A stretch of DNA of 64,000 nucleotides, taken from assembly GCF_003184905.1 (NCBI RefSeq), contig NZ_QFRU01000001.1, forward strand, positions 310,001-374,000. Direction: 5' to 3'. A model generated the notes under the pieces. That model was not told where the DNA came from. It ran no database searches and saw nothing but the letters and a program-made list of their open reading frames with translations. A program made the translations under genes and the position numbers. Below are positions 1-7,208 of this stretch, in pieces; the first letter of the stretch is position 1, and the number at the start of each line of letters is the position of its first letter. This DNA is from Bacillus sp. CGMCC 1.16541. GTDB lineage: Bacteria > Bacillota > Bacilli > Bacillales > Bacillaceae_H.

Positions 1-49
1 TATGTGTATGCAGATTTAACTGACTTTTATCAAACCGATTTCTTTTCAT
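1..49 (-). CDS. Start of an unidentified gene running off the left edge (partial)
   Basis: An ATG at 49-47 on the minus strand is preceded by a good ribosome site, AGAGGTGA, with a 6-7 base spacer, and the frame stays open to the window edge. The 16 visible residues are polar and basic (M-K-R-N-R-F-D-K then S-Q-L-N-L-H), with no signal peptide. It lies just downstream of, and in the same direction as, the acyl-CoA dehydrogenase gene, so the two may be co-transcribed. Too little is visible to name a family. It is called from the ribosome site and the open frame only. Confidence 0.45.
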   Translation of the reverse strand, partial: MKRNRFDKSQLNLHTH

Positions 50-125
50 GACTAATCACCTCTTGTTGTATAAATGAAACATTGGTGCCGTTCACCTTGT
101 ATTATTATTTACAACAGAGAAGGGT

Positions 126-1811
126 TCATGTACGAGACAAGCTATTTTTTTCTTGCAATACAATCTCTTTAAAATAAGTAAGTGGTAATAAATCATCATC
201 AATTAGCGAATGTCCCCATGTCAAACGCATAAAAAGCTTTGCTATTGCCTTTTCTCGCTCCCCTCCACTATCTGCATTGCATAAAGCAATTGTACATAGA
301 TACACATCACACATTTGATTGGCAACTTTTTTTGCATAATATGTTTGAATTTCATTATTTTGTTTTGATACATGCGCCACTAATGCAGCTACTTTTGTCA
401 TCTCATTCATTATTTGCTGTATTTCGCTTCCCCACTTGGAAGACAATGAATTGAGCAAACTTTGAATGTGCTTAGTAAATAAAGCATGCACATTGAACTT
501 ATGAAGTAAACGAAGTACTTCTAAGCCAAGCGTATTTGCTGTACCTTCCCATACTGTTAAGACTTGAGCATCTCTTAACAGCCGAGGTGTGACGAAGTCT
601 TCAATATATCCATTGCCTCCATGCATTTCAATGGCTTCATGTGAAAAATGAATCGCATCTTCCGCTGTACGCATCTTTAAGAGTGCAATTAATAAGCGAT
701 TTAACGCTTTGTCTTCTTTTGATGACTCATCTGGTCTCGTCATCACTCTGTCAAATAATGAAATTAACTCAAAGCACGCACTTACTTGAACTTCCTGTTT
801 CACTGCTAGTTCTACTAATGTCTCTTGAATCATTGGATAGTCTGTTAACTTCTTTCCAAATGCGTTACGTTTGTTAGCGTATGACCTTGCTTCATCGTAT
901 GCTCGCTTCATAATCCCTACAGACGCAATTGCATTACATACCCTTGATAAATTCAAGGCTTCCATCATATAATAAAATCCTTTTGATGCATCTCCTATTA
1001 AATAAGCAGTTGCTCCTTCTAACACGACTTCCGCTGATGGTACAGCTCGTACACCTAATTTGTCTTTTAAGCGGCGAATGGATAGATGATTTAATGTGCC
1101 GTCTTCTTTTTTCCACGGTACAAGAAATAAACTTAACCCTTTCGTCCCTCGTTCTGCCCCTTCAATGCGAGCAAGAACCGTCGCAACTCCACACGCTCCG
1201 GCATTACTAGCGAAATACTTTTCTCCATATAATTTATACCTATCTCCTTCTTTGATAGCTTTTGTTTCGTTCGCTCCTACATCAGAACCTCCTTGTCGTT
1301 CTGTCAGAAAGGTGGCTCCTTCGTAAAGTTCCACTTCGCCCGTTGATAGCACATGTGGTAAATATTTTTCTTTTAACGCCTCATCTGCATAGTGTTCAAG
1401 TAAGTAAGCTGTAGCCATAGTTAGTGTAACCGGACAATAAAATCCTGGTTCTACTTGCGACAACAAATACCCTTGTGCATATGAATAAATATAATTTCCA
1501 CGACAATCTAACTCAGGAATTCGCTTATGTACGTATCCGACAATTCCTGCACCGTATGTTTGTTGAATTGTTTGTTTGTAGCCTTCATTTAACCAAACAT
1601 AAGAGCAATCATTGCCATATGCATCGTATTTAATGAGCTTTGGTTGTCCTTCTCGATCGGTATGTATGGCTCGTTCGTCAAACTCATTTTGACAAAGGTG
1701 CCAAAAATCTTGCAGTTGTTTCTCTGCATATTGAAACATGTCGTTGTCTAAATGCTTTTTCAATATTCGTCTTAAATTTGGATCACTTACAAATAATTGA
1801 CTTCTGTCCAT
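126..1811 (-). CDS. Acyl-CoA dehydrogenase family flavoprotein, AidB-like long form
   Basis: A 561-residue FAD-dependent acyl-CoA dehydrogenase family protein. The central domain shows the FAD/substrate segment 'YEGATFLTERQGGSD' with 'YFASNAGACG', and the C-terminal helical domain shows 'NAFGKKLTDYPMIQE' and 'EMHGGNGYIEDFVTPRLLRD' followed by 'TVWEGTAN'. At 561 residues it is much longer than the usual 380-residue beta-oxidation enzymes and has a long N-terminal helical region, as in the AidB/adaptive-response group. The ATG has AAGGAGG upstream with good spacing. The family oxidises acyl-CoA thioesters with electron transfer flavoprotein as acceptor, but AidB-type members have uncertain substrates, so the substrate here is not assigned. 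No other beta-oxidation gene is nearby. Confidence 0.88.
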   Translation of the reverse strand: MDRSQLFVSDPNLRRILKKHLDNDMFQYAEKQLQDFWHLCQNEFDERAIHTDREGQPKLIKYDAYGNDCSYVWLNEGYKQTIQQTYGAGIVGYVHKRIPELDCRGNYIYSYAQGYLLSQVEPGFYCPVTLTMATAYLLEHYADEALKEKYLPHVLSTGEVELYEGATFLTERQGGSDVGANETKAIKEGDRYKLYGEKYFASNAGACGVATVLARIEGAERGTKGLSLFLVPWKKEDGTLNHLSIRRLKDKLGVRAVPSAEVVLEGATAYLIGDASKGFYYMMEALNLSRVCNAIASVGIMKRAYDEARSYANKRNAFGKKLTDYPMIQETLVELAVKQEVQVSACFELISLFDRVMTRPDESSKEDKALNRLLIALLKMRTAEDAIHFSHEAIEMHGGNGYIEDFVTPRLLRDAQVLTVWEGTANTLGLEVLRLLHKFNVHALFTKHIQSLLNSLSSKWGSEIQQIMNEMTKVAALVAHVSKQNNEIQTYYAKKVANQMCDVYLCTIALCNADSGGEREKAIAKLFMRLTWGHSLIDDDLLPLTYFKEIVLQEKNSLSRT

Positions 1812-2022
1812 TTTTCTTCGTCCTCCTTATTGAAACATTTTCCAAAATTTTCAACATCTTCCTTGTTTTCTCTCGCAACTCTATCTTATGTCAAACTCCA
1901 TAGTGAGTTAAAAAGGACTAGTAATCAAAGTACTTTTAATATATCTGAATTTTCTTATATTTTAATCAATGTACACGTTAAGGTCAATCAAAAGATTTCA
2001 CAAAAATTGGAAATAGAGAAGA

Positions 2023-2052
2023 GAATAAATGACTTTCTCTTACACCACCCTA
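2023..2052 (+). promoter_or_regulatory. Possible sigma-G promoter of the YhcN/YlaJ lipoprotein gene
   Basis: GAATA at 2023-2027 fits the sigma-G -35 pattern GHATR. After an 18-base spacer, CACCCTA at 2046-2052 fits the -10 pattern CATNHTA in 6 of 7 positions. It sits 33 bases before the start codon of a gene whose B. subtilis relatives are forespore-expressed. This was matched by eye only. Confidence 0.4.
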
Positions 2053-2084
2053 AAACATGAACAACTTTAAAGGAGGAATAACAA

Positions 2085-2591
2085 ATGATAAGAGTAATCC
2101 CAACCATTTTCGTTGGCTCATTGGCTGTTTTATCACTTGTTGGCTGCGCTTCAAATCAACAAGGTAAAAATGAACTTATGGGGCAAGACGATGCTCGTAA
2201 CGTCGTATATGAAAATGTAAACAATACAAACGACACAACTCAAAATAACCAAGAAACACGTATTCGCGTAGCAAATGAAGCTGGAGATCGCGTTGTAAAA
2301 TTAGAAGAAGTTCGCCAAGCAAATATTATTGTTACGGATAATAATGCATATGTAGGAGCTGTGTTAGAGAATAATACTGAAGGTGAATTAACAAAAGAAA
2401 TTGAACGTAAAATTTCAGATGAAGTGAAAGCTGCTGATCCTGATATTAATAACGTGTATGTATCTACAAATCCTGATTTTGTAGATCGTATGGGTAACTA
2501 TGTAAATAAGATTGAATCTGGGCGACCACTCACTGGTTTACTTGATGAATTTAACGAGGTTGTTCGTCGCGTGTTTCCTAACGCTCGCTAA
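2085..2591 (+). CDS. YhcN/YlaJ family sporulation lipoprotein
   Basis: A 168-residue protein with a lipoprotein signal peptide: a hydrophobic stretch at residues 5-19 and lipobox L18-V19-G20-C21, so it should be diacylated at Cys21 and held in a membrane. The mature part begins with an Asn/Gln/Thr-rich linker (about 22-60). It ends in the YhcN/YlaJ domain, with 'NIIVTDNNAYVGAVL' and, near the C-terminus, 'VDRMGNYVNKIESGRP'. Relatives in B. subtilis are spore lipoproteins linked to germination or the inner spore membrane. The start has AAAGGAGG seven bases upstream. The gene stands alone and ends at a strong terminator. Which paralogue it is cannot be decided. Confidence 0.85.
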   Translation: MIRVIPTIFVGSLAVLSLVGCASNQQGKNELMGQDDARNVVYENVNNTNDTTQNNQETRIRVANEAGDRVVKLEEVRQANIIVTDNNAYVGAVLENNTEGELTKEIERKISDEVKAADPDINNVYVSTNPDFVDRMGNYVNKIESGRPLTGLLDEFNEVVRRVFPNAR

Positions 2592-2611
2592 ATAATAGGC
2601 AACACCTACTT

Positions 2612-2647
2612 AAACAGGCTATTGATAGAACTCTCAATAGCCTGTTT
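2612..2647 (+). terminator. Rho-independent terminator after the lipoprotein gene
   Basis: A 14-base stem (AAACAGGCTATTGA pairing with TCAATAGCCTGTTT) with a short loop, followed by a T-rich run 'TCTAGTTTTC'. Confidence 0.8.
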
Positions 2648-2751
2648 CTAGTTTTCAACATTTTTTTAAAAGTAATGATAGACACACAAGCCTTTTCTTT
2701 GCTTGTACATACGATAAACTAGTATCCAATATAGAAAGGAATAGTGATTAA

Positions 2752-3165
2752 ATGGAAATAAATGGACATCACATGGTTGTCGATGCTTTTGCTTGTAATT
2801 CTGCTCTCTTAAATGATGTTAAAGCATTAGAAGAATTACTTTTGCACATCACAAAAACGCTTCATATGGAAGTACTTCATACACACTTTCATCAATTTCA
2901 CCCAGTAGGTATTACAGGGGTCATCGTACTAGGAACTTCCCATTTCTCGATTCATACATGGCCTGAAGAAGGATATGCTGCACTCGACTTATACACATGC
3001 GGAGACGGCAATCCTATGACAGAGATTCACACACTGTTAAAAGGTCTTGAATGTCAGTATGCAAATGTCTACTATCTTCCTCGTGGAGAAAAGCATAAAC
3101 AAGCAATCTCTTCCACAATTCTAGGTACGCCCCTCAATGACGGAGGACAAAAAGATGCTGAATAA
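2752..3165 (+). CDS. speD: S-adenosylmethionine decarboxylase proenzyme, SpeD class 1B, variant cleavage site
   Basis: A 137-residue pyruvoyl enzyme of the small prokaryotic AdoMet decarboxylase family. It makes decarboxylated AdoMet, the aminopropyl donor for spermidine. Numbering coincides with the Thermotoga maritima enzyme: Ser63 (pyruvoyl precursor), His68 (processing) and Cys83 (catalysis, in 'YTCG') are all present in 'SHFSIHTWPEEGYAALDLYTCG'-type context. Two normally conserved residues differ: Glu62 before the cleaved serine is Thr, and Ser55 is Thr. The gene overlaps the aminopropyltransferase gene by 11 bases, indicating translational coupling, so the AdoMet decarboxylase role is favoured over the pyruvoyl arginine/ornithine decarboxylases that evolved from this family. 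Ribosome site AAAGGAA lies 9-10 bases before ATG. A sigma-E/K-like -10 element (CATACGATA, 2708-2716) lies upstream without a clear -35. Confidence 0.85.
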   Translation: MEINGHHMVVDAFACNSALLNDVKALEELLLHITKTLHMEVLHTHFHQFHPVGITGVIVLGTSHFSIHTWPEEGYAALDLYTCGDGNPMTEIHTLLKGLECQYANVYYLPRGEKHKQAISSTILGTPLNDGGQKDAE

Positions 3166-4165
3166 AAAATCTTCTAACTTATGGCTTTCCGCTTACTATA
3201 AAAAGAAACAAGCAAACTCTCCTCTCAAAAATGACGCTAACCTCAATAAGAAAACAAAGAGTAGTCAACAAAAGCTTACTAATCCGAATAAAACCGTAGA
3301 TGAGTGGGATCAACTCAGCTTACAAGCCATTCAACAACAAGACCATACCATGATTATCCAAGAAAATAGTCCTTATCAACAAGTTCACCTTGTAGAAGCA
3401 GCTGACCTTCGCTTATATTTAGATGAACAGTTGCAATTTAGTTCCCTAGATGAAAAGATTTATCATGAAGCACTCGTGCATCCAGCTTTCATGTTTGCTC
3501 CTCATGCTACTAGAGTCCTTATTGTTGGCGGTGGTGATGGACTTGCATTAAGAGAAGTCTTGAGGCATGAGCAAGTATCACAAGCTGACCTTGTTGACTT
3601 AGATCCCATTGTTTTAAATGCCGCTGCATCAAATCCAAACTTATCTGCGTTAAATAATCAATCATTCTTTGATAGCCGTGTAACCATTTACTGCCAAGAT
3701 GCCAATCAATATTTAAAAGGGATGCTTCAGCCATACGATATTATTATCGTGGATTTCCCGGACCCTACTAATGAGATCACAAGCAAGTTGTACACCGTTG
3801 AATTTTATAACAACCTTCAACGTTACCTTTCAGATGATGGAATTATCGTTTGTCAATCTAACTCTCCTGAAGATACTCCTGTTGTTTACTGGAGCATTGC
3901 CAAAACGATGGAGGCAGCAGGTTTATCTACAGTTGGTTACCATACGATTGTTCCTTCCTTCGGGGACTGGGGCTTTCACTTAGCTTCAAAAACGAAACTA
4001 AAAGTACAAACGACTAACCTTCCTGTTCAAACTCGTTCCCTCCCTACTATAGAAAAACTTTTCTCATTTCCTACTTCTATTTATAACCAGAGACAAAATG
4101 CCATTGTAAATAGTGAACAAGCTTTATTGCTGCACAAGATCTTTTTAAAAGAAATTAAAGGTTAA
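3155..4165 (+). CDS. Spermidine synthase-like aminopropyltransferase with Lys/Asn/Gln-rich N-terminus
   Basis: A 336-residue SpeE-family protein that should transfer an aminopropyl group from decarboxylated AdoMet to a diamine. The start at 3155 is chosen because GGAGG (3142-3146) is 8 bases upstream; an in-frame ATG at 3137 has no ribosome site. Residues 1-50 are a Lys/Asn/Gln-rich, probably disordered extension. Next comes the beta-strand domain ('LYLDEQLQFSSLDEKIYHE') and then the Rossmann domain ('VLIVGGGDGLALRE', 'VDLDP', 'IIIVDFPDP'). The 'DFPDPTNE..KLYTVEFY' and 'VPSFGDWGF' motifs resemble the SpeE branch usually fused to a membrane domain, which is missing here. Canonical SpeE has 'DSTDPxGP' instead. 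Polyamine product not assignable. Confidence 0.8.
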   Translation: MLNKKSSNLWLSAYYKKKQANSPLKNDANLNKKTKSSQQKLTNPNKTVDEWDQLSLQAIQQQDHTMIIQENSPYQQVHLVEAADLRLYLDEQLQFSSLDEKIYHEALVHPAFMFAPHATRVLIVGGGDGLALREVLRHEQVSQADLVDLDPIVLNAAASNPNLSALNNQSFFDSRVTIYCQDANQYLKGMLQPYDIIIVDFPDPTNEITSKLYTVEFYNNLQRYLSDDGIIVCQSNSPEDTPVVYWSIAKTMEAAGLSTVGYHTIVPSFGDWGFHLASKTKLKVQTTNLPVQTRSLPTIEKLFSFPTSIYNQRQNAIVNSEQALLLHKIFLKEIKG

Positions 4166-4187
4166 TGAGTAACTAAGTTTATAATGG

Positions 4188-4250
4188 CCTCAATCCTTTG
4201 TCCGTTAACTGTCATAAATCTATTTGACAACAGGATGAAGGTTTTTGTTT
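4188..4250 (+). terminator. Probable terminator after speD-speE
   Basis: An imperfect stem (CCTCAATCCTTTGTC with GACAACAGGATGAAGG) across a 23-base loop, followed by 'TTTTTGTTTT'. The long loop lowers confidence. Confidence 0.5.
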
Positions 4251-4384
4251 TATTCACACAATCGTTATGTAGTATGTTTTGAAAACCTGTTGCACAAACT
4301 ACCTTTACATTACCTTACTTTTATCTTTTATAAAGGGCAAATAACACATCTGAATATTATGAATAGTTTTATTTTATAAGAATA

Positions 4385-4399
4385 TTGGAATCGTTTTCA
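4385..4399 (+). promoter_or_regulatory. Predicted CcpA-binding cre site upstream of the proline symporter
   Basis: TTGGAATCGTTTTCA matches every position of the Bacillus cre consensus WTGNAANCGNWNNCW. It lies 166 bases upstream of the start codon, at a place where CcpA could repress or modulate transcription in response to carbon supply. Seen directly; binding is inferred. Confidence 0.6.
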
Positions 4400-4448
4400 T
4401 TGTTATCGCATGAAGGGATGAAGTAAACTTTTCTAACAATTTCCTTAT

Positions 4449-4473
4449 GTTTAATCACTTGATACTTGGGTAA
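4449..4473 (+). promoter_or_regulatory. Predicted sigma-B promoter of the proline symporter
   Basis: GTTTAA (4449-4454), a 13-base spacer and GGGTAA (4468-4473) match the general stress promoter pattern GTTTAA-N12-15-GGGTAT except the last base. It lies 93 bases before the start codon. The B. subtilis proline osmo-transporter opuE is known to have both sigma-A and sigma-B promoters, which supports the call. Confidence 0.55.
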
Positions 4474-4565
4474 TTGTTTGTTAGGTTAAGAAACCATAAG
4501 CAACAAAACCTTGATGTTATGCAATTTTCTAAATGTACATACTAAAAAAACAAAGGAGAGATATT

Positions 4566-6047
4566 GTGGAAACAGAAGTTTTTATAGCACTGGCCATTTA
4601 TTTTGCCGGTATGCTTGGAATTGGATTTTACGCATATAAAAAATCAACAGATGATATTTCAGGATACATGTTAGGAGGACGTGGTCTAGGACCTGCCGTA
4701 ACTGCTTTATCAGCAGGTGCATCTGATATGAGTGGTTGGATGCTAATGGGTTTACCAGGTGCGATGTACACGACCGGTGTTTCAAGTTTATGGATTGCTG
4801 TTGGTCTATCGATTGGTGCTTATATAAACTACTTAATCCTCGCCCCACGTCTTCGTACTTACACTGAAGTCGCGAATGACTCTATTACAATCCCTGACTT
4901 TTTTGAAAATCGTTTTAGAGATAGTTCAAAAATTCTTCGTACAGTATCAGCGGTCGTTATTTTTATTTTCTTCACACTGTACACTTCAGCCGGTATGGTA
5001 TCTGGTGGAACGCTATTCGAATCAGCATTCGGATTAGATTATAAAATTGGTTTATTCGTAACAGCAGGTGTTGTTATTGCCTACACATTATTTGGTGGAT
5101 TTTTAGCCGTTAGTTTAACCGACTTTGTACAAGGTATTATTATGTTTATTGCTCTTATTCTTGTACCGATTGTTGCACTTACAGATTTAGGTGGCGTTGG
5201 GCCAACATTTGATACGATTCGTGATATTGATCCAACTTACTTAGATTTCTTTAAAGGAACATCTTTTATTGGACTACTTTCATTCTTAGCATGGGGACTT
5301 GGTTACTTTGGACAGCCTCATATTATTGTTCGTTTTATGGCTATTTCATCCGTAAAAGAACTAAAGCCAGCACGCCGTATTGCGATGGGATGGATGGTTA
5401 TCGCAATTATTGGTGCAATGTTCACTGGACTTGTAGGAATTGCCTATGTTGAAAATACAGCAACAACATTAGCAGACCCTGAAACAATCTTTATCGTCTT
5501 TGCACAAGTACTGTTTCATCCGTTAATTACTGGTTTCTTATTAGCAGCAATTTTAGCGGCGATTATGAGCACCATTTCTTCTCAGCTTCTTGTTACATCT
5601 AGTGCAGTAACAGAAGATTTCTATAAAGCATTCTTCCGTCGTAGTGCATCTGATAAAGAGTTAGTAACAGTTGGACGTATCGCTGTATTCGGAGTGGCAT
5701 TAATTGGGATTGCCTTATCTTATAACCCAAGTGATACAATTTTAGGTCTCGTTGGTTATGCTTGGGCAGGATTTGGTTCTGCATTTGGACCAGCGATCTT
5801 ATTAAGTCTATATTGGAAGCAAATGACACGTTGGGGTGCACTAGCTGGTATGATTGTTGGTGCTGTCACGGTTTTAATCTGGGTAAACGTCCCAACTTTA
5901 AAAGACTTTATGTATGAAATGATTCCGGGATTCTTCTTAAGTTTACTAGCCGTTATTGTGGTAAGTTACTTAACGAAAGATCCTTCTAAGAAAGTACAAA
6001 ACACATTTGATGAAATGGAAGAAACATTAGAGGAAGAAACAAAATAA
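4566..6047 (+). CDS. opuE: Sodium/proline symporter of the SSS family (OpuE/PutP)
   Basis: A 493-residue multi-spanning membrane protein of the sodium:solute symporter family that imports proline. Family marks are 'YMLGGRGLGPAVTALSAGASDMSGWMLMG' (N-terminal quarter, split motif), 'WGLGYFGQPHIIVRFMA' in the middle, and the sodium-site helix 'STISSQLLVTSSAVTEDFY'. The GTG at 4566 is taken as start because AAGGAG (4553-4558) lies 7 bases upstream; a further in-frame ATG at 4533 has none. The predicted sigma-B promoter and cre site upstream favour the osmoprotective OpuE role over catabolic PutP, and no proline dehydrogenase genes are next to it. Length equals B. subtilis OpuE (492). OpuE and PutP cannot be separated on sequence memory alone. 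Confidence 0.85.
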   Translation: METEVFIALAIYFAGMLGIGFYAYKKSTDDISGYMLGGRGLGPAVTALSAGASDMSGWMLMGLPGAMYTTGVSSLWIAVGLSIGAYINYLILAPRLRTYTEVANDSITIPDFFENRFRDSSKILRTVSAVVIFIFFTLYTSAGMVSGGTLFESAFGLDYKIGLFVTAGVVIAYTLFGGFLAVSLTDFVQGIIMFIALILVPIVALTDLGGVGPTFDTIRDIDPTYLDFFKGTSFIGLLSFLAWGLGYFGQPHIIVRFMAISSVKELKPARRIAMGWMVIAIIGAMFTGLVGIAYVENTATTLADPETIFIVFAQVLFHPLITGFLLAAILAAIMSTISSQLLVTSSAVTEDFYKAFFRRSASDKELVTVGRIAVFGVALIGIALSYNPSDTILGLVGYAWAGFGSAFGPAILLSLYWKQMTRWGALAGMIVGAVTVLIWVNVPTLKDFMYEMIPGFFLSLLAVIVVSYLTKDPSKKVQNTFDEMEETLEEETK

Positions 6048-6056
6048 GATATTATG

Positions 6057-6097
6057 AAAGTGAGCGAGTAAATTTTTCATTTACTCGCTCACTTTTT
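6057..6097 (+). terminator. Strong terminator after the proline symporter
   Basis: A 15-16 base-pair stem (AAGTGAGCGAGTAAA with TTTACTCGCTCACTT) with a 5-base T/C loop, then a run of six or more T. Confidence 0.9.
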
Positions 6098-6166
6098 TAT
6101 GATGAACTTTTGTTTGGAACATATAATGGTATATCATACGAACGTTACGAAGGAGAGGATTTAATA

Positions 6167-6841
6167 ATGCAACCGTCTTTTTATCCAAACTACACCCCTC
6201 CCCCTTATCATAATCAACAGAGAACACAAGATCGATCCGTTACAGTGATTGGTAGGGGTGAAGTAGAAGCGATCCCTGATACCATTTCGTTAGTCATTGG
6301 TGTACGCACGGAAGATGAAAATGTAAAAGATGCTTTACAGATTAACTCATTGACCTCTACACAAATGATTGAGGCGCTAAATAATAATGGTATTTCAGGT
6401 GATCAAATTCAAACGAAGTCTTTTACGGTAAATCCTAAATATGATTATTCAGACGGAAAAACAACATTAATTGGATATGAAGTACAACATCTCTTTACTA
6501 TCAAAGTAAAGGATGTAAAGCAAGCTGGTGAAGTATACGATGTTGCCATCACAAATGGTGCAAACATCGCTCAAGATATTCAATTTAGTGTAAGCAATCC
6601 TGAACCATTCTACAATGAAGCATTAAGAGAAGCGATTTTAAATGCACAAGAAAAAGCTCAAACGATTGCTAAAACAATCCAAGTAACGTTGAATCCATTT
6701 CCTACTGAAATCGTTGAATCTAGTCAATTAAGAGAAAGTAGCCCAAAAGTTTTTGGACTTGGGTCAGTTAGCGCCGCACCACCGATTCAAGCTCAAGAGC
6801 TGACCATTTCAGCTATTGTCAAAGTAGTTTATCATTATTAA
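6167..6841 (+). CDS. SIMPL domain (DUF541) protein
   Basis: A 224-residue protein of the SIMPL/BP26 family. The domain begins at about residue 22 with 'RSVTVIGRGEVEAIPDTISLVIGVRTE' (split here for length) and contains the family's 'YEVQHLFTIKVKD' and 'A..NAQEKAQTIA' segments. Unlike many members it has no signal peptide or lipobox; the N-terminus is short and Pro/Tyr-rich. The start at 6167 has GAAGGAGAGG seven bases upstream; an ATG at 6110 lies inside the T-rich tail of the preceding terminator and has no ribosome site. SIMPL proteins have no settled biochemical function. It may share a transcript with the small gene 48 bases downstream. Confidence 0.8.
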   Translation: MQPSFYPNYTPPPYHNQQRTQDRSVTVIGRGEVEAIPDTISLVIGVRTEDENVKDALQINSLTSTQMIEALNNNGISGDQIQTKSFTVNPKYDYSDGKTTLIGYEVQHLFTIKVKDVKQAGEVYDVAITNGANIAQDIQFSVSNPEPFYNEALREAILNAQEKAQTIAKTIQVTLNPFPTEIVESSQLRESSPKVFGLGSVSAAPPIQAQELTISAIVKVVYHY

Positions 6842-6889
6842 CAATTTGTACTATAATAAGTGAAGCAATTATTTACAAGGAGGGTACAA

Positions 6890-7168
6890 ATGACATCAAG
6901 TCAGTTGCTTCACACTTATAAACAACTTTGGTCAAATCGTTCATTTGCAAATGAACATGACAGTAATAGTGGGGATGTATTATATCAAGCAATCGAAAAA
7001 GATTTACTCGATGAAATGACTCACCCTCGTGTTAGAAAACCACCTCATATTAAATATCAATGGGCAATCAAACGGATTCTTGATAGTACTTTAACATCCG
7101 ATGAAAAACTTGCGCTCATTGAGGAATATACAAATATTTATGAGACATTTATTATAAAAAAAAGTTGA
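6890..7168 (+). CDS. Small protein of unknown function, 92 residues
   Basis: ATG at 6890 has AAGGAGGG with a 5-base spacer, one of the best ribosome sites in the region. The 92-residue product is polar and probably helical, without a signal peptide, membrane segment or cysteine pair. Residues 50-85 ('PHIKYQWAIKRILD', 'TSDEKLALIEEYTNIYE') look like a helical hairpin. I do not recognise the family. A TATAAT-like hexamer at 6852-6857 could be a -10 element, but no convincing -35 was found. The stop codon lies inside the bidirectional terminator shared with metC. Confidence 0.7.
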   Translation: MTSSQLLHTYKQLWSNRSFANEHDSNSGDVLYQAIEKDLLDEMTHPRVRKPPHIKYQWAIKRILDSTLTSDEKLALIEEYTNIYETFIIKKS

Positions 7169-7193
7169 TGAGGAAATCCATTCACTCATCAAC
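7164..7193. terminator. Bidirectional terminator between the 92-residue gene and metC
   Basis: A 9-base stem (GTTGATGAG with CTCATCAAC) is flanked by a T run on the right (plus strand) and an A run on the left (T run on minus), so it can serve both convergent genes. Confidence 0.8.
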
Positions 7194-7208
7194 CTTTTTT
7201 ATGTTTTG

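Noticed and set aside
2752-3165. SpeD as a pseudogene because of the altered cleavage site
   Set aside because: The frame is intact, the catalytic Ser, His and Cys are kept, and the gene is coupled to an intact partner, so loss of function is not the simplest reading.
4533-4565. Upstream ATG start for the proline symporter
   Set aside because: No ribosome site precedes it and it lies before the strong AAGGAG that serves the GTG at 4566.
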